Shown in pieces: positions 49,666-58,608 of a DNA stretch of 64,000 nucleotides (positions within the stretch are counted from its first letter, which is position 1; each line of letters begins with the position of its first letter). The DNA lies in NCBI RefSeq assembly GCF_963422335.1, contig NZ_OY729424.1, forward strand, positions 5,084,001 to 5,148,000, given 5' to 3'. The notes under the pieces are model-generated. The model made no database searches and was not told where the DNA came from. It worked only from the letters and a program-made list of their open reading frames with translations. The translations under genes were made by a program, and so were the position numbers. This DNA is from an uncultured Roseateles sp. (lineage in GTDB: Bacteria; Pseudomonadota; Gammaproteobacteria; Burkholderiales; Burkholderiaceae_C).

Positions 49666-49844
49666 CTTTTCTCTGCTCGCAAGCCCGGGGGAGTTTCCGC
49701 CTCCGATCAATCGCCCCCTAACTTCGGGGGTTCCAGGCCTGACGGCACCGGGTATAAACGAAGCCTAGATGAACAATGGAGCGGTTTGCGCATATTGCCA
49801 TCCGCATCTGCTTGGCCATCGCCGTCCAACCCAAAGGAATTGCC

Positions 49845-50516
49845 ATGAATTTCAGGTCCCTGTCTTGCTCTGTAGTGTTCGCCACCATGGCGGCATCGGC
49901 CACAGCAGCCTCCTCCTGGGATCTGGCGGGCGACTATGCCGCGGCCACCAACCCCAATGGCGCCTGGACCTACGGTGAAATTCCGGGTGGCACCTTCAGT
50001 GCATTGGCCTGGAATGCCGGAACCAGCAGCTACGGCATTGCAGCCGTTGGCCAGACCTTCATCTACAAGAATTTTGGCCCGTATGACTACGGCATCGCCA
50101 CGGGCAAGGTGTCCCTGGAGTCCGATTGGGGCGATGCGGCCGTACGTTGGACAGCCCCGACGGCGGGCGCCTACACCTTCACGATTGCCGTTGGCGGCAG
50201 CCAGGCCGGCGGCCCTGGCGGCACGGGCAACAACTTCGCGAGTCTGGCGGGCGTCCGGGTCAACGGCATCGATCAGGCGCAAGACAGCTTTGCCGGCAAC
50301 GTCAAGTCCTGGAGCTTCACGGCCTCGCTGGCGGCCGGTGGCACGGTTGATACCTTTGTGCTGAACCCGGGGTTCGCGGCCTCCGGCAATACCCAGACCG
50401 AGATCTCGGTTTCGGCCGTGCCCGAGCCCACCAGCGCACTGCTGCTGGCGCTGGGCCTCGGCGGGCTGGCGCTGAGCCGCCGTCAAGGCGGCAGGGGTCA
50501 GGCGGCCGCCAGCTGA
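49845..50516 (+). CDS. PEP-CTERM sorted exported protein
   Basis: A 223-residue exported protein. ATG 49845 has AAAGGAA upstream and opens a signal peptide (CSVVFATMAASATAA). The body is Gly/Ala-rich and strand-like. The C-terminus is a clear PEP-CTERM signal: VPEPTSALLLALGLGGLALS followed by RRQGG, that is, the motif, a membrane helix and a basic tail. Exosortase would cut and anchor or release it, often in exopolysaccharide-producing cells. A GC hairpin (CCCCC-TAACTT-CGGGGG at 49712-49728) lies in the upstream region. Confidence 0.93.
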   Translation: MNFRSLSCSVVFATMAASATAASSWDLAGDYAAATNPNGAWTYGEIPGGTFSALAWNAGTSSYGIAAVGQTFIYKNFGPYDYGIATGKVSLESDWGDAAVRWTAPTAGAYTFTIAVGGSQAGGPGGTGNNFASLAGVRVNGIDQAQDSFAGNVKSWSFTASLAAGGTVDTFVLNPGFAASGNTQTEISVSAVPEPTSALLLALGLGGLALSRRQGGRGQAAAS

Positions 50517-50525
50517 AGCATCTGC

Positions 50526-50876
50526 ATGCCCGCCTTGACGGACACCATTCCTCCACGGCTGCAAGAAATCCTCGACGCCCGGGTATTCGACTTTGCCCAG
50601 GCGGCGCAACGCCACTTCAAGACTAATGACCTGGTCGTGGTGCTGGATTTCAGAGACGAGACGCCCGGGTTAGAAGCATTGCCGCGCCAGGCCTTGGCCG
50701 ACTCAAGCGACTTGCCCGCCGAGACCCGGCTCATGCTCTCCAAGCCCGCTTCTGCACTCAGCGAGGTGCTCGGTTCGCCCGACCAGTCGTTCTGGTTTCT
50801 GGTCATCCATGAGGATGAAGATTCAGACTGCGGCGCGGTCAACGCGTCCATGCTGGCGCCGGGCGGGAGTGCCTAG
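50526..50876 (+). CDS. hypothetical protein, 116 aa
   Basis: Starts at ATG 50526, ten bases after the PEP-CTERM gene, and is convergent with the PCuAC-like gene. It is an acidic, soluble protein with an amphipathic N-terminal half (LQEILDARVFDFAQAAQRHF) and strand-like LVVVLDF and FWFLVIHEDEDSD. No family recognised. Coding-type third-position GC supports it as a gene. Confidence 0.6.
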   Translation: MPALTDTIPPRLQEILDARVFDFAQAAQRHFKTNDLVVVLDFRDETPGLEALPRQALADSSDLPAETRLMLSKPASALSEVLGSPDQSFWFLVIHEDEDSDCGAVNASMLAPGGSA

Positions 50877-50883
50877 CGTTCCA

Positions 50884-51420
50884 TCAGTGCAGGTCCTCTT
50901 CGTGTCCGGCCTGGTGGTTCGCCGGCGCGACCACCTTCACCTGCACCCTGACCTTGCGGGCCGTCGACGCCCCCTTGTCCTTCACGGCCAGCTCGAACGG
51001 TACCGTCTCGCCGCCCTTGAGCGGCCGCTTCAGTTGCAGCGCCATCAAGTGGAATGATCCGATGCCGGTGCGCAGCTGGACCGGCGCGTCCGCAGGCAGC
51101 TCGACGCTGGCCACCGGCGCCATCTGCACGGTGTCGCCTTGGCGCGCCATGGTCAGCAAGGCCACCGACCGGGCGACGCCGCTCGATGCCCCGACCAGCT
51201 CGGCGCCGCCGCCGCTGGCCTGCAGCGTCATGAAGACGACGGTCGAGTTGAAGCCCTCGCGCGGCAGGCGCATCCAGGCCTCGCGCACCTCGACCGTCGG
51301 TTTGTGGGCCTGCAGTGCCGGTGCCGCTGTGGCCAGCAGGCCAAACGCGAGCGCGAGGCCACAGCTTCGTAGGGTGTGGCGCCGCGAGGTGCCGCTGCGT
51401 ATCACTGGGGTGTGTTTCAC
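50884..51420 (-). CDS. periplasmic PCuAC-like copper chaperone, atypical ligand motif
   Basis: A 178-residue exported protein. The N-terminus RRHTLRSCGLALAFGLLATA looks like a twin-arginine-style or long Sec signal. The mature part follows the PCu(A)C fold (VREAWMRLPREGFNSTVVFM, ELPADAPVQLRTGIGSFHLM, ALQLKRPLKGG). The usual Cu(I) motif is H-M-x10-M-x21-H-x-M. Here the last His-x-Met is present as HLM and Met residues flank GDTVQM, but the first His appears replaced in ALLTM. The His-rich tail (NHQAGHEEDLH) could contribute instead. Likely copper handling; activity uncertain. Confidence 0.75.
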   Translation of the reverse strand: MKHTPVIRSGTSRRHTLRSCGLALAFGLLATAAPALQAHKPTVEVREAWMRLPREGFNSTVVFMTLQASGGGAELVGASSGVARSVALLTMARQGDTVQMAPVASVELPADAPVQLRTGIGSFHLMALQLKRPLKGGETVPFELAVKDKGASTARKVRVQVKVVAPANHQAGHEEDLH

Positions 51421-51492
51421 GGATTGTTCTCCATCGATGGGCTGCCCGACCGGTGCCGGGCAGCGGGGGTCACGCGATACGCTGCGTCGACA

Positions 51493-53421
51493 TCAAGTCG
51501 GTGGCAGCACCGCGCCCTTCTTCGCCAACGCAATGACGCGGTCGACGTTGGCCAGCGGATTGGTGGCAGCGGCGGCGACCAGCTGGCTTTGCAGCTTGGC
51601 GCGCAGCGCCGGCAGTTGCAGCGTGGCAGCGGCGTAGTCGCCCTTGCGCACCAGTGCGTAGATCGCGTCGAACTGCGCCAGCATCTCGGCCTGCGCCGTG
51701 GCCGCCACGACGCCGGTCTGGAAGTTGGCCGCCGTCAGCGCCTGGATATTAGCCCGCACAATGCCCCAGTCGGGCGCCAGCTTGGTCAGGTCCTCGGTCG
51801 ACAGCGTCTGCAGCAATCTTGTCGAGGTCCGCACCATGGTGCGGAAGTACTCGGGGTCGACCCGCACACCCACCGCCGGGTAGAAGGCCTGGTAGCCCGA
51901 GCTCGGCCAGTCGCCGGTGACGTGAAACGCCGGCAGACGGCCGTGTTCGACGAAGGCCGACATAAAGCCCGGGCCGAACCAGAAGCCCTGGTTCATGCCG
52001 TTGACCCCTCGGGTGCTGTACACATTGCCCAGGCCGGTGGCCGATGGCGTGGCGACGATGGCCCGGCGCAGATTCACTTCCTTGGCCACGCTGATCGACG
52101 TCTCTATCGCCATGGGGTTGGGGAAGGTGTAGATGCTGGTGTGCGCAGGCCAGCCGGTTGCCTTGTAATCGTCGTCGACCTCGTTGAACTGCATGCCGCC
52201 GAAGTGCTCCATGGCCAGCCCGCCAACCAGGCCCTTGGCTGCGTCAGGGAAGTCCTCCATGTAGTCGTACGGGTAGGCGCTCTCTGCGCCGGCCACGAAA
52301 TGACGGTTGTCGAGGTAGACCATGAGGGTGCGCGGGCGCTCGGCCTGCGGGATCTGCGAGTAGTACTTCAGCACGGCGAGAATGCCCAGCGAGCCGTTGT
52401 CCTCGACGTTGCTCTGCCCTTCGGTGTGGGTCACCATCAGCAGCTTCTGGTCGTTGTCCTTGCCGTAGTTGCGGCCGGGCAGATAGGCCACGATCTGCGC
52501 CGGCCGCGTGTCCTTGATGGTCGAGTTCAGCACCAGGGTGGCGGTCTTGCCGGCCGCTGCGTCGGCCAGCACCTTGACGCCAGCGTTGCGGTCCAGCAGC
52601 ACGCCCGGGCAGTTGTACTGGCGCGGCGTGCCATGCTGGCGCGCACCCTGGGCGGCCAGCGGCGACATGTCCAGCACCCACACGGCGGCCAGCGCACCGG
52701 CCGCCTGACAGACGTTGGTGCCGTAGGTCGTGGCGGTGCTCAGCTGCGAGCGGTTGCGGTAGTCGGCATCCACCGAGGCCGGGATGTTCTGCCCGGGCGG
52801 GATCGGGAAGCGGTCACTGTCGGTACGGAATTCGTAGTCGAACAGGGCGCTACCGGTGCCAGGTGTGCCGGTGATCGAGTGCACCGGATGCTTGATGACG
52901 ATGATCTTGCCCGCCATCTGCGCCGCCGTCGGCCGCTGCGCCGCGGGCAAGGACGGGTCGTACACAATCATCTGCGCAGTGACGCCGGCGGCTCCGGTGT
53001 TGCCGGAGTTGGTGGCATAGGACGCGACGTCGATGGCCGCTCCGTCTGACTTCAGCGACCAGCCCGACTTGTCGGGCCACTCCGTCGTCGACCAGAACGG
53101 GTACGGGAAGGTATAGCGCGTGAAGTCCACCATGCCCAGCGCACGCATCTTGGACTCGAGGAAGGCGATGTAGTTGTCGTATTTCTCCGAGCCGGCATAG
53201 GCGGGGCCGAAGTTGTCCTTGGTCATCAGCCAGTCCTTGGCTTCGGCCGAACTGACCATCTTGGTCTCGTCGATATAGCTCAGCGCACTCTTGGTGGGGG
53301 CTGCGGAGGCCGCAGGCGCAGGCGCGGCCACGGGAGTTTCGGCGGGGCTGTCCGAGCCGCCGCATGCGGCGAGGGCGAACACGGCCGCGGTCAAGGCGGC
53401 CAGGGTGGAACGGTCTGTCAT
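51493..53421 (-). CDS. M28-like metallopeptidase lipoprotein
   Basis: A 642-residue protein with a lipoprotein signal ending in the lipobox LAAC (ALTAAVFALAACGGSD), then an Ala/Pro-rich linker. A PA-like domain occupies the middle (KIIVIKHPVHSITGT), and an M28-type peptidase region includes LLMVTHTEGQSNVEDNGSLG with His and Asp in the expected zinc-site spacing. Other ligands are less obvious (VYLDNRHFVAGAESA), so it may be a divergent member. The C-terminal 120 residues are helical. It is anchored to the outer membrane or periplasmic face and probably acts on peptides. It stands alone. Confidence 0.78.
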   Translation of the reverse strand: MTDRSTLAALTAAVFALAACGGSDSPAETPVAAPAPAASAAPTKSALSYIDETKMVSSAEAKDWLMTKDNFGPAYAGSEKYDNYIAFLESKMRALGMVDFTRYTFPYPFWSTTEWPDKSGWSLKSDGAAIDVASYATNSGNTGAAGVTAQMIVYDPSLPAAQRPTAAQMAGKIIVIKHPVHSITGTPGTGSALFDYEFRTDSDRFPIPPGQNIPASVDADYRNRSQLSTATTYGTNVCQAAGALAAVWVLDMSPLAAQGARQHGTPRQYNCPGVLLDRNAGVKVLADAAAGKTATLVLNSTIKDTRPAQIVAYLPGRNYGKDNDQKLLMVTHTEGQSNVEDNGSLGILAVLKYYSQIPQAERPRTLMVYLDNRHFVAGAESAYPYDYMEDFPDAAKGLVGGLAMEHFGGMQFNEVDDDYKATGWPAHTSIYTFPNPMAIETSISVAKEVNLRRAIVATPSATGLGNVYSTRGVNGMNQGFWFGPGFMSAFVEHGRLPAFHVTGDWPSSGYQAFYPAVGVRVDPEYFRTMVRTSTRLLQTLSTEDLTKLAPDWGIVRANIQALTAANFQTGVVAATAQAEMLAQFDAIYALVRKGDYAAATLQLPALRAKLQSQLVAAAATNPLANVDRVIALAKKGAVLPPT

Positions 53422-53528
53422 CGGTCATCTCCTGTAGGTGTTGTCATGGCATGTCTGCGTCGATGCGGAGCACCGCATCGGTTCGTTGCTCCGGTGCTTT
53501 CCTTCTTGGCGGGTCGCGTGTCTCCTTC

Positions 53529-53930
53529 TCAATTGGCGTCTTCCGCCGGCTCGACTGCGAGGCCGTTGGCGTCGTAGGCCGCGACCTTGGGCAGCCGCTC
53601 GACCGCAACGACAAGACGCGTGGCGGCCGCCGGCTGTGGCGCGCTGGCGGCGGCGGATCTGGGTGCTGCAACCACCGCATGGCGTTGCAAGGTCGTGCTG
53701 GGGCCGGCCGCGGCCTTGGTCGCGACGCGGTCGGAAGGAGGAGGCACCGGCGGCAGTTCCGCGCGCCCCGCCGATGGCCTGGTCTCGGGGTCCGCTGCGC
53801 CCGCGGGCTGCATCACAAAGGCCGGTACCGCCAGGATCACAAAGACCGCAAGCAGCAAGACGACCGTCCAGGCCAGGCCGCCCCTCTGCACCGTCCGCCC
53901 TGCTCCGCACTGTCGATAGCTGTGCTGCAC
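53529..53930 (-). CDS. small membrane-anchored Pro/Ala-rich protein, uncertain
   Basis: A 133-residue frame with one membrane segment near the N-terminus (AWTVVLLLAVFVILAVPAFV), followed by a low-complexity Ala/Pro/Arg region. Several competing frames cover the same stretch. This one is favoured because of the clean membrane helix and a position free of other genes. No family. It may be a real exported anchor protein or noise. Confidence 0.45.
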   Translation of the reverse strand: MQHSYRQCGAGRTVQRGGLAWTVVLLLAVFVILAVPAFVMQPAGAADPETRPSAGRAELPPVPPPSDRVATKAAAGPSTTLQRHAVVAAPRSAAASAPQPAAATRLVVAVERLPKVAAYDANGLAVEPAEDAN

Positions 53931-54052
53931 ATTGCCCTTCCCGCTGAAACCACAGAGCCCACCCGGAACTCACTGGTATATAGTTTCCGAATACATAAGC
54001 GGCTGGTCCAATCAATTTATGCCGACATCCATCCAAATAATGGATACCTGAG

Positions 54053-55015
54053 ATGCCTTCATCGCCGAGCGTGCTGTTCGCCCGCCTCACCGCCAAGGCA
54101 CGCCTCAAGCATCTGCAGCTGCTGGTTCACATCGGCGACCTGCACAATCTGAAGGGCGCCGCCGCTGCCGTCGGCATGAGCCAGCCGGCGGCGACGCACG
54201 CGCTGGCGGAACTCGAATCGCTGCTCGGCGTGGCGCTGTTCGAGCGCCACTCGCGCGGCATGCGCCCCACCACGACGGGCAAGGCGCTGCTGCCCGCGGT
54301 GCGTGACGCGATGCGCTCGATGCAGGAGTGCGCCGACGCCGTGGCGACCGCCCAGGCGGGCGCCAGCGCCCTGGTCAAGGTGGGCGCCATCGGTGCGGGT
54401 ATCTCGGGCGTGCTGGTGCGGGTGCTGCCGGCCTTCAGCGAGCGGCATCCCGAGGTCGTCGTCGAGGTCGCCCAGATCGAGGCGGAGGATCTGCTGGAGG
54501 ACTGGGATCGCCGTTCGCTGGACCTGCTGCTGTGCCGGCAACCCGCGCACTGCCCGAGCGACAGCGCCTTCCTGGCGGTCGCGTCCGACCGCTACTGCGT
54601 GGTCGGCCGGCCCACGCACGCGCTGGCCGGCCGCCGCGGCGTCAGCAGCGATCAACTGGCCGCCTGCACCTGGCTGATGCAGCCGCCGCGCAGCATCGCC
54701 TCGCGTGACTTCTACCGGCTGTGGGAAGGCGCCGAGATGAACCCGCAGCAACGCTGGGTCAACGGCCGGTCGCTGCTGCTGCTGCTGGCGATGCTGCAGC
54801 AGCAGGAGTTGCTGGCCTTCCTGCCCTACAACTCGGTGCGCCAGCTGATCGAGAACGGCCTGCTCGCCGAGATCGACGCCGCGCTGCTGAGCGCACTGCC
54901 CCCGATCGGCCTGCTGTACCGCCCGGCCGATCTCGAGAGCAATCCGCCCGCAAGAGGGTTGGCCGACGCGATCGCCGCGGTCGGCGACCTGTCAGCGCCG
55001 GGGCCGGTGGGCTGA
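54053..55015 (+). CDS. LysR-family transcriptional regulator
   Basis: A 320-residue regulator. The helix-turn-helix lies in LKHLQLLVHIGDLHNLKGAA and AAVGMSQPAATHALAELESL, then LGVALFERHSRGMRPT. The effector domain shows VKVGAIGAGISGVLVRVLPA and an end at about residue 300. It resembles regulators of aromatic or tricarboxylate catabolism. Its last 24 bases overlap, tail to tail, the Bug-type binding-protein gene on the other strand, an arrangement common for LysR regulators of such transport genes. Confidence 0.93.
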   Translation: MPSSPSVLFARLTAKARLKHLQLLVHIGDLHNLKGAAAAVGMSQPAATHALAELESLLGVALFERHSRGMRPTTTGKALLPAVRDAMRSMQECADAVATAQAGASALVKVGAIGAGISGVLVRVLPAFSERHPEVVVEVAQIEAEDLLEDWDRRSLDLLLCRQPAHCPSDSAFLAVASDRYCVVGRPTHALAGRRGVSSDQLAACTWLMQPPRSIASRDFYRLWEGAEMNPQQRWVNGRSLLLLLAMLQQQELLAFLPYNSVRQLIENGLLAEIDAALLSALPPIGLLYRPADLESNPPARGLADAIAAVGDLSAPGPVG

Positions 55016-56059
55016 AGACGCCTGCTGCAGATCCGCCAGGCGCTGCAGCTCGCTTTCGACAAAGGCCGGAAAGCCCAGGCCGTCCGCCACCGCGCCGGGG
55101 TCGGCCGGGAAGCTGCCAAGCTGGACGATGGCGCTGCGCAGCGCCGGGTTGCGCAGGCTGTCGGCGAGTGCGATGCGCAGGCGCTGCACCAGCGCCTGCG
55201 GCGCGCCGGCGGGCATGAACAGCCCCGCCCAGGCGTTCGTCGTGACGCCGCTCAAGGACGCGCTCTCGCCGCTGACCGGCCAGGCCGGCAAGGTCGGATG
55301 GCGGTCTGTGCGCAGGATGCCGAGCAGCTTGACCCGCCCGTTGTCGACCAGTGGCCGCGCGGCAGTCACCGCGATCAGCGCGACGTCCACCTGGCCCGAG
55401 GCAAGGTCGGCAAGCATCGGCCCCGAGCCGCTGTACGGAACGTGCAGCAGCTCGATGCCGGCACGCCGCTCTATCTCCAATGCGGTCAGGTACTGCAGCG
55501 TGCCATAGCCCGGATGGGCCAGCGATATCCTGCCGGGCGCCGCCTTCGCGGACCGCACCCACTCGTCCAGCGAATTGGCGCCGAACTTCGGCGTGGCGAC
55601 AACCACGTAATCGACCGAACTGACCTTGCCCAGCGCCGTGAAGTCGGCGAGCGCGTCGGCCAGCTTGCGGCCATCGCCCTGCCCCAGCGCGAAGTGGACC
55701 AGCGAACCGAGCAGCAGCGTGCGGCCATCGGCCGGGCGCTGCCGTACGCGCTGCGCACCGATTGCGCCGCTGGCTCCACCGACATTGATCACCACCACCG
55801 CGCGGCCCAGCCTGCGGCCCAGGTCGTCGGCGAGCACGCGCGCCAATGCGTCCAGCGATCCACCGGCCGGAAACGGCACCACAAGTTCAATGTCGCCGGA
55901 GAGCCCTGCGGACGGCGCGGCGGCCACCGTCTGCTGCGCCCTGGCCGTGCCGAAGGCTCCGAGCAGCGCAGTCACGGCAGAGGCGGCGATCTGCCTCACT
56001 GCATCCCTGCGGCTGCCGCCCATTGTCCGCTGCGCCGCGGTCCTGCTGTGTCCCATCAT
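54992..56059 (-). CDS. Bug/TctC-family periplasmic solute-binding protein
   Basis: A 355-residue protein. The signal peptide has a twin-arginine-like start (GSRRDAVRQIAASAVTALLG) and cleavage near ARAQ. The Bug signature follows: IELVVPFPAGGSLDALARVL, GRAVVVINVGGASGAIGAQR, and LAHPGYGTLQYLTALEIERR. These proteins bind carboxylates or aromatic acids and are exceptionally numerous in Burkholderiales; the ligand is unknown. No TctA/TctB permease is adjacent. The convergent LysR gene may regulate it. Confidence 0.93.
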   Translation of the reverse strand: MMGHSRTAAQRTMGGSRRDAVRQIAASAVTALLGAFGTARAQQTVAAAPSAGLSGDIELVVPFPAGGSLDALARVLADDLGRRLGRAVVVINVGGASGAIGAQRVRQRPADGRTLLLGSLVHFALGQGDGRKLADALADFTALGKVSSVDYVVVATPKFGANSLDEWVRSAKAAPGRISLAHPGYGTLQYLTALEIERRAGIELLHVPYSGSGPMLADLASGQVDVALIAVTAARPLVDNGRVKLLGILRTDRHPTLPAWPVSGESASLSGVTTNAWAGLFMPAGAPQALVQRLRIALADSLRNPALRSAIVQLGSFPADPGAVADGLGFPAFVESELQRLADLQQASSAHRPRR

Positions 56060-56113
56060 GGACCGACGGTACTGCGCCGGTCGACCACCGCGCTTGGGGA
56101 GATTACGTAGCGT

Positions 56114-56746
56114 TCACGCCTTGCCCGGGGCTGTTTCAGCTTCTTCCGCGGTCCGCGCCACCAGCTCGGTTTCGTTCCACAACTCGATCAGGCGCTTGGG
56201 CGTGGGATCGTTGTTGTGACCGAGGATGCTCAGGCTGGCGGGCTTGAGCACGAAGTGCTGCCCGGCGTTGATGGACAGGCCTATCCATCGCGCGGCCAGC
56301 GCCGAGCCCAGATGACCGTGAGTGAACAGCGCCACATTGCCGTGCATGCTGCACAGATGGGTGATCAGGCGGTCCACGCGGCTGGCCATCTGCGCTGGCG
56401 ACTCTCCGTGCGGGCAGCCGTCCTGCCACACGCTCCAGTTGGGCCTGTCCTTGCGGATGTCCACCTCACGCAGGCCTTCAAAATCACCGTACAGCCATTC
56501 GGCGAGCTTGGGTTCCACCTCGCTGCCCGAGGCCAGCTCCGCGAGTTCGCAGGTCTTCTGCGCCCGGATGCGCGGGCTGACCAGCACGTGGCTGAACTCG
56601 ACGTCGATCAGCCGGTAGGCCAGCGCCCGCGCCTGAGCCTCGCCGTGCTCGGTCAGCGGGATGTCGCTGGTGCCGGTGTGCTGTCCCGTCAAGGTCCAGG
56701 CGGTTTCGCCATGGCGGATGAGATAGATCGTTGGCAGTGCTTTCAA
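56114..56746 (-). CDS. histidine phosphatase family protein (phosphoglycerate-mutase-like)
   Basis: A 210-residue protein read from a TTG at 56746 that has AAGGGAG just upstream. The frame back to 56878 gives basic residues foreign to the family. The N-terminal catalytic motif is IYLIRHGETAWTLTGQHTG. The second conserved blocks are SPRIRAQKTCELA with Arg, WLYGDFEGLREV with Glu, and LFTHGHLGSALAARWIGLS with the second His. These proteins form a phospho-His intermediate; substrates range from sugar phosphates to nucleotides. It sits between transport genes and a czc operon on the opposite strand. Confidence 0.92.
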   Translation of the reverse strand: MKALPTIYLIRHGETAWTLTGQHTGTSDIPLTEHGEAQARALAYRLIDVEFSHVLVSPRIRAQKTCELAELASGSEVEPKLAEWLYGDFEGLREVDIRKDRPNWSVWQDGCPHGESPAQMASRVDRLITHLCSMHGNVALFTHGHLGSALAARWIGLSINAGQHFVLKPASLSILGHNNDPTPKRLIELWNETELVARTAEEAETAPGKA

Positions 56747-56849
56747 GCGAGCTCCCTTGTGTGATGCAGACCGTGATGCCGGCCGTATTGCCGGCCTCAG
56801 GGCCGCGCGCCCCATTGTGCGCGCCGATTCGCCGCTACACTCCCGCCCC

Positions 56850-57206
56850 ATGCGCCGATGCATCGTCTTCTTCCTCACGCTGTTCCTGCTGACCCAGTTC
56901 TCCTGGGCGACGGCGGCCGGCTATTGCGGGCATGAAGAAACGACACCCAAGCACGGCACGCATTTCGGCCACCATGCCCATGCGCATGGGGCCGAAGAGA
57001 CGGCCGGCAAGCCCGCGGCAAAAAGCCTGCTGCAGGCCACCGATCTCGATCACGGGCACTGCCATCTGAGCCCGGTGGCGCTGGCCACCGATGACGGCCC
57101 GGCCTTCACCGCCACAGGCCGATTTGCTCCGCCCACGGATCGGCCACACCTGGCCGAGTCCTTCGTGCCCGAGGGCCTGGAACGCCCCAATTGGCTGCGC
57201 GCCTGA
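56850..57206 (+). CDS. czcI: CzcI-like protein of the heavy-metal efflux operon
   Basis: A 118-residue exported protein starting MRRCIVFFLTLFLLTQFSWA, with a signal peptide ending near ATAA. A His-rich middle follows (KHGTHFGHHAHAHGAEE), and then CHLSPVALA. These are features of CzcI, the small periplasmic protein at the head of Cupriavidus-type czc operons, where it is thought to modulate expression. The start at ATG 56850 is preferred over 56757, which would add a non-hydrophobic leader. It precedes czcC by 100 bases. Confidence 0.85.
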   Translation: MRRCIVFFLTLFLLTQFSWATAAGYCGHEETTPKHGTHFGHHAHAHGAEETAGKPAAKSLLQATDLDHGHCHLSPVALATDDGPAFTATGRFAPPTDRPHLAESFVPEGLERPNWLRA

Positions 57207-57306
57207 TTCGGCGCGTCGTCTTCCTCCCCTGAAATTCCTGCTCGCTGACGCGGGCTGACGCTGCGCCGAACCGTACCCCCGTTGTTTCCACAACCCGGAG
57301 AGTTCG

Positions 57307-58605
57307 ATGCACAGCCATCCACAAGGCTTTTTCGCGCCGCTGCTATTGGCGGCGCTCTGTTCCCATGCCCTGGCCACAGGCGGCGACACCCCGCCCACGG
57401 CTGAGTCCCCGGCCGCAGCTGTGGCCCCCACCCGAGCGGGCATCAGCCTGACCCAGGCCCTTGGTCTGGCCCTGGCCCGCAACCCCGAGCTCGCCAGTGC
57501 CCGCCTGGAAGTGCAGGCAATGGAAGGCGCGGAGCTGCAGGCCGGCGCCCGCCCCAACCCCGAGCTGGGTCTGCTCGTCGAAGACACGCGCAGCGCCTCG
57601 CGCACGGTCACCCTGCAGTGGTCGCAGCCGATCGAGCTGGGAGGCAAGCGTGCGGCCCGCCAGGCCGCGGCGGCCCGCGCCCGCGAGCAGGCGGGCGTGA
57701 TGCTGCTGGCCCGGCAGATCGATCTGCGTGCGGCCGTGGCCAGCGCATTTTTTGACCTGCTGGCCGCCCAGGAGCAGGTCCGCCTGACCCAGGCCTCGCT
57801 GGACCTGGTGGGCCAGGCCACCCGCGTGGCCGCCAGGCGGCTGCAGGCGGGCAAGGTGCCTCCGCTGGAGCATGCCAAGGCCCAGCTGGCCGAAGCCGCG
57901 GTGCGTGCCGAGCTGGCCCAGGGCCAGAGCGAGCTGCTGCTGGCCCGGCAGAAACTGGCCTCGTTCTGGGGCGAGGGCCAGCCCGCCTTCGACCACGCCG
58001 AGGGCCAGGCCGAGCAGCTGCCGGACCTGTCCACCGACCGCGGACTGGCCGAGCTGATGGCGCAGGCGCCGGCCATCCGGCTGGCGCAGCTGGACATCGC
58101 CCGGCGCCAGGCCCTGTCCGACAGCGAGCGGGCGAACCGCGTCCCGGACCTGACGCTCACCCTGGGCGCCAAGCGCGACGCCGAGCCGGGCCGCACCCAG
58201 GCGCTGATCGGGCTGTCGATACCGCTGCCGTTCGCCGACCACCGGCAGGGCCAGCTGACGGAAGCGCTGCGCCGCGAAGATCAGGCGCGCCAGAGCCTGA
58301 TCACCGCCCGGTTGAAGCTGCAGGGCGAGGTCTCGCAGGCGCAGCAGAAGCTGCGCCTGACGCACCAGCAGGTGCAGATGCTGCGCAGCGAACTGCTGCC
58401 CACCGCGCAGTCCACCTACGAGCTGGCCTTGAAGGGCTACGAGCTGGGCAGGTTCGCCTTCCTCGAGGTGCTGGACGCCCAGCGCACGCTGCTCCAGGCC
58501 CGCCAGCACATCTTGCGCGGCACGGCCGATGCCCACCGCGCCGCCGCCGAACTCGACCGCTTGCTGGGCCGCGAAGCGCCCCAATCCGGTCACCCTCAGG
58601 AGTAA
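57307..58605 (+). CDS. czcC: outer-membrane efflux channel of the czc system (TolC family)
   Basis: A 432-residue protein with CGGAGAG upstream and a signal peptide (FAPLLLAALCSHALATGG). Two repeated outer-membrane-efflux domains are seen, with long helices such as ASARLEVQAMEGAELQAGAR, LARQIDLRAAVASAFFDLLA and ALKGYELGRFAFLEVLDAQR. It forms the outer-membrane tunnel of the tripartite pump with CzcA and CzcB. It ends three bases before czcB. Confidence 0.94.
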   Translation: MHSHPQGFFAPLLLAALCSHALATGGDTPPTAESPAAAVAPTRAGISLTQALGLALARNPELASARLEVQAMEGAELQAGARPNPELGLLVEDTRSASRTVTLQWSQPIELGGKRAARQAAAARAREQAGVMLLARQIDLRAAVASAFFDLLAAQEQVRLTQASLDLVGQATRVAARRLQAGKVPPLEHAKAQLAEAAVRAELAQGQSELLLARQKLASFWGEGQPAFDHAEGQAEQLPDLSTDRGLAELMAQAPAIRLAQLDIARRQALSDSERANRVPDLTLTLGAKRDAEPGRTQALIGLSIPLPFADHRQGQLTEALRREDQARQSLITARLKLQGEVSQAQQKLRLTHQQVQMLRSELLPTAQSTYELALKGYELGRFAFLEVLDAQRTLLQARQHILRGTADAHRAAAELDRLLGREAPQSGHPQE

Positions 58606-58608
58606 GAC

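Noticed and set aside
49712..49728. CCCCC-TAACTT-CGGGGG hairpin as an intrinsic terminator of the flavin reductase gene
   Set aside because: No U-tract follows. It may be a Rho-type or regulatory hairpin before the PEP-CTERM gene, so it is mentioned only in that entry.
51376..53049. 557-codon plus-strand frame opposite the M28-like lipoprotein gene
   Set aside because: The minus-strand gene has a lipoprotein signal and peptidase motifs; the plus-strand translation is an Arg/Gly/His-rich shadow.
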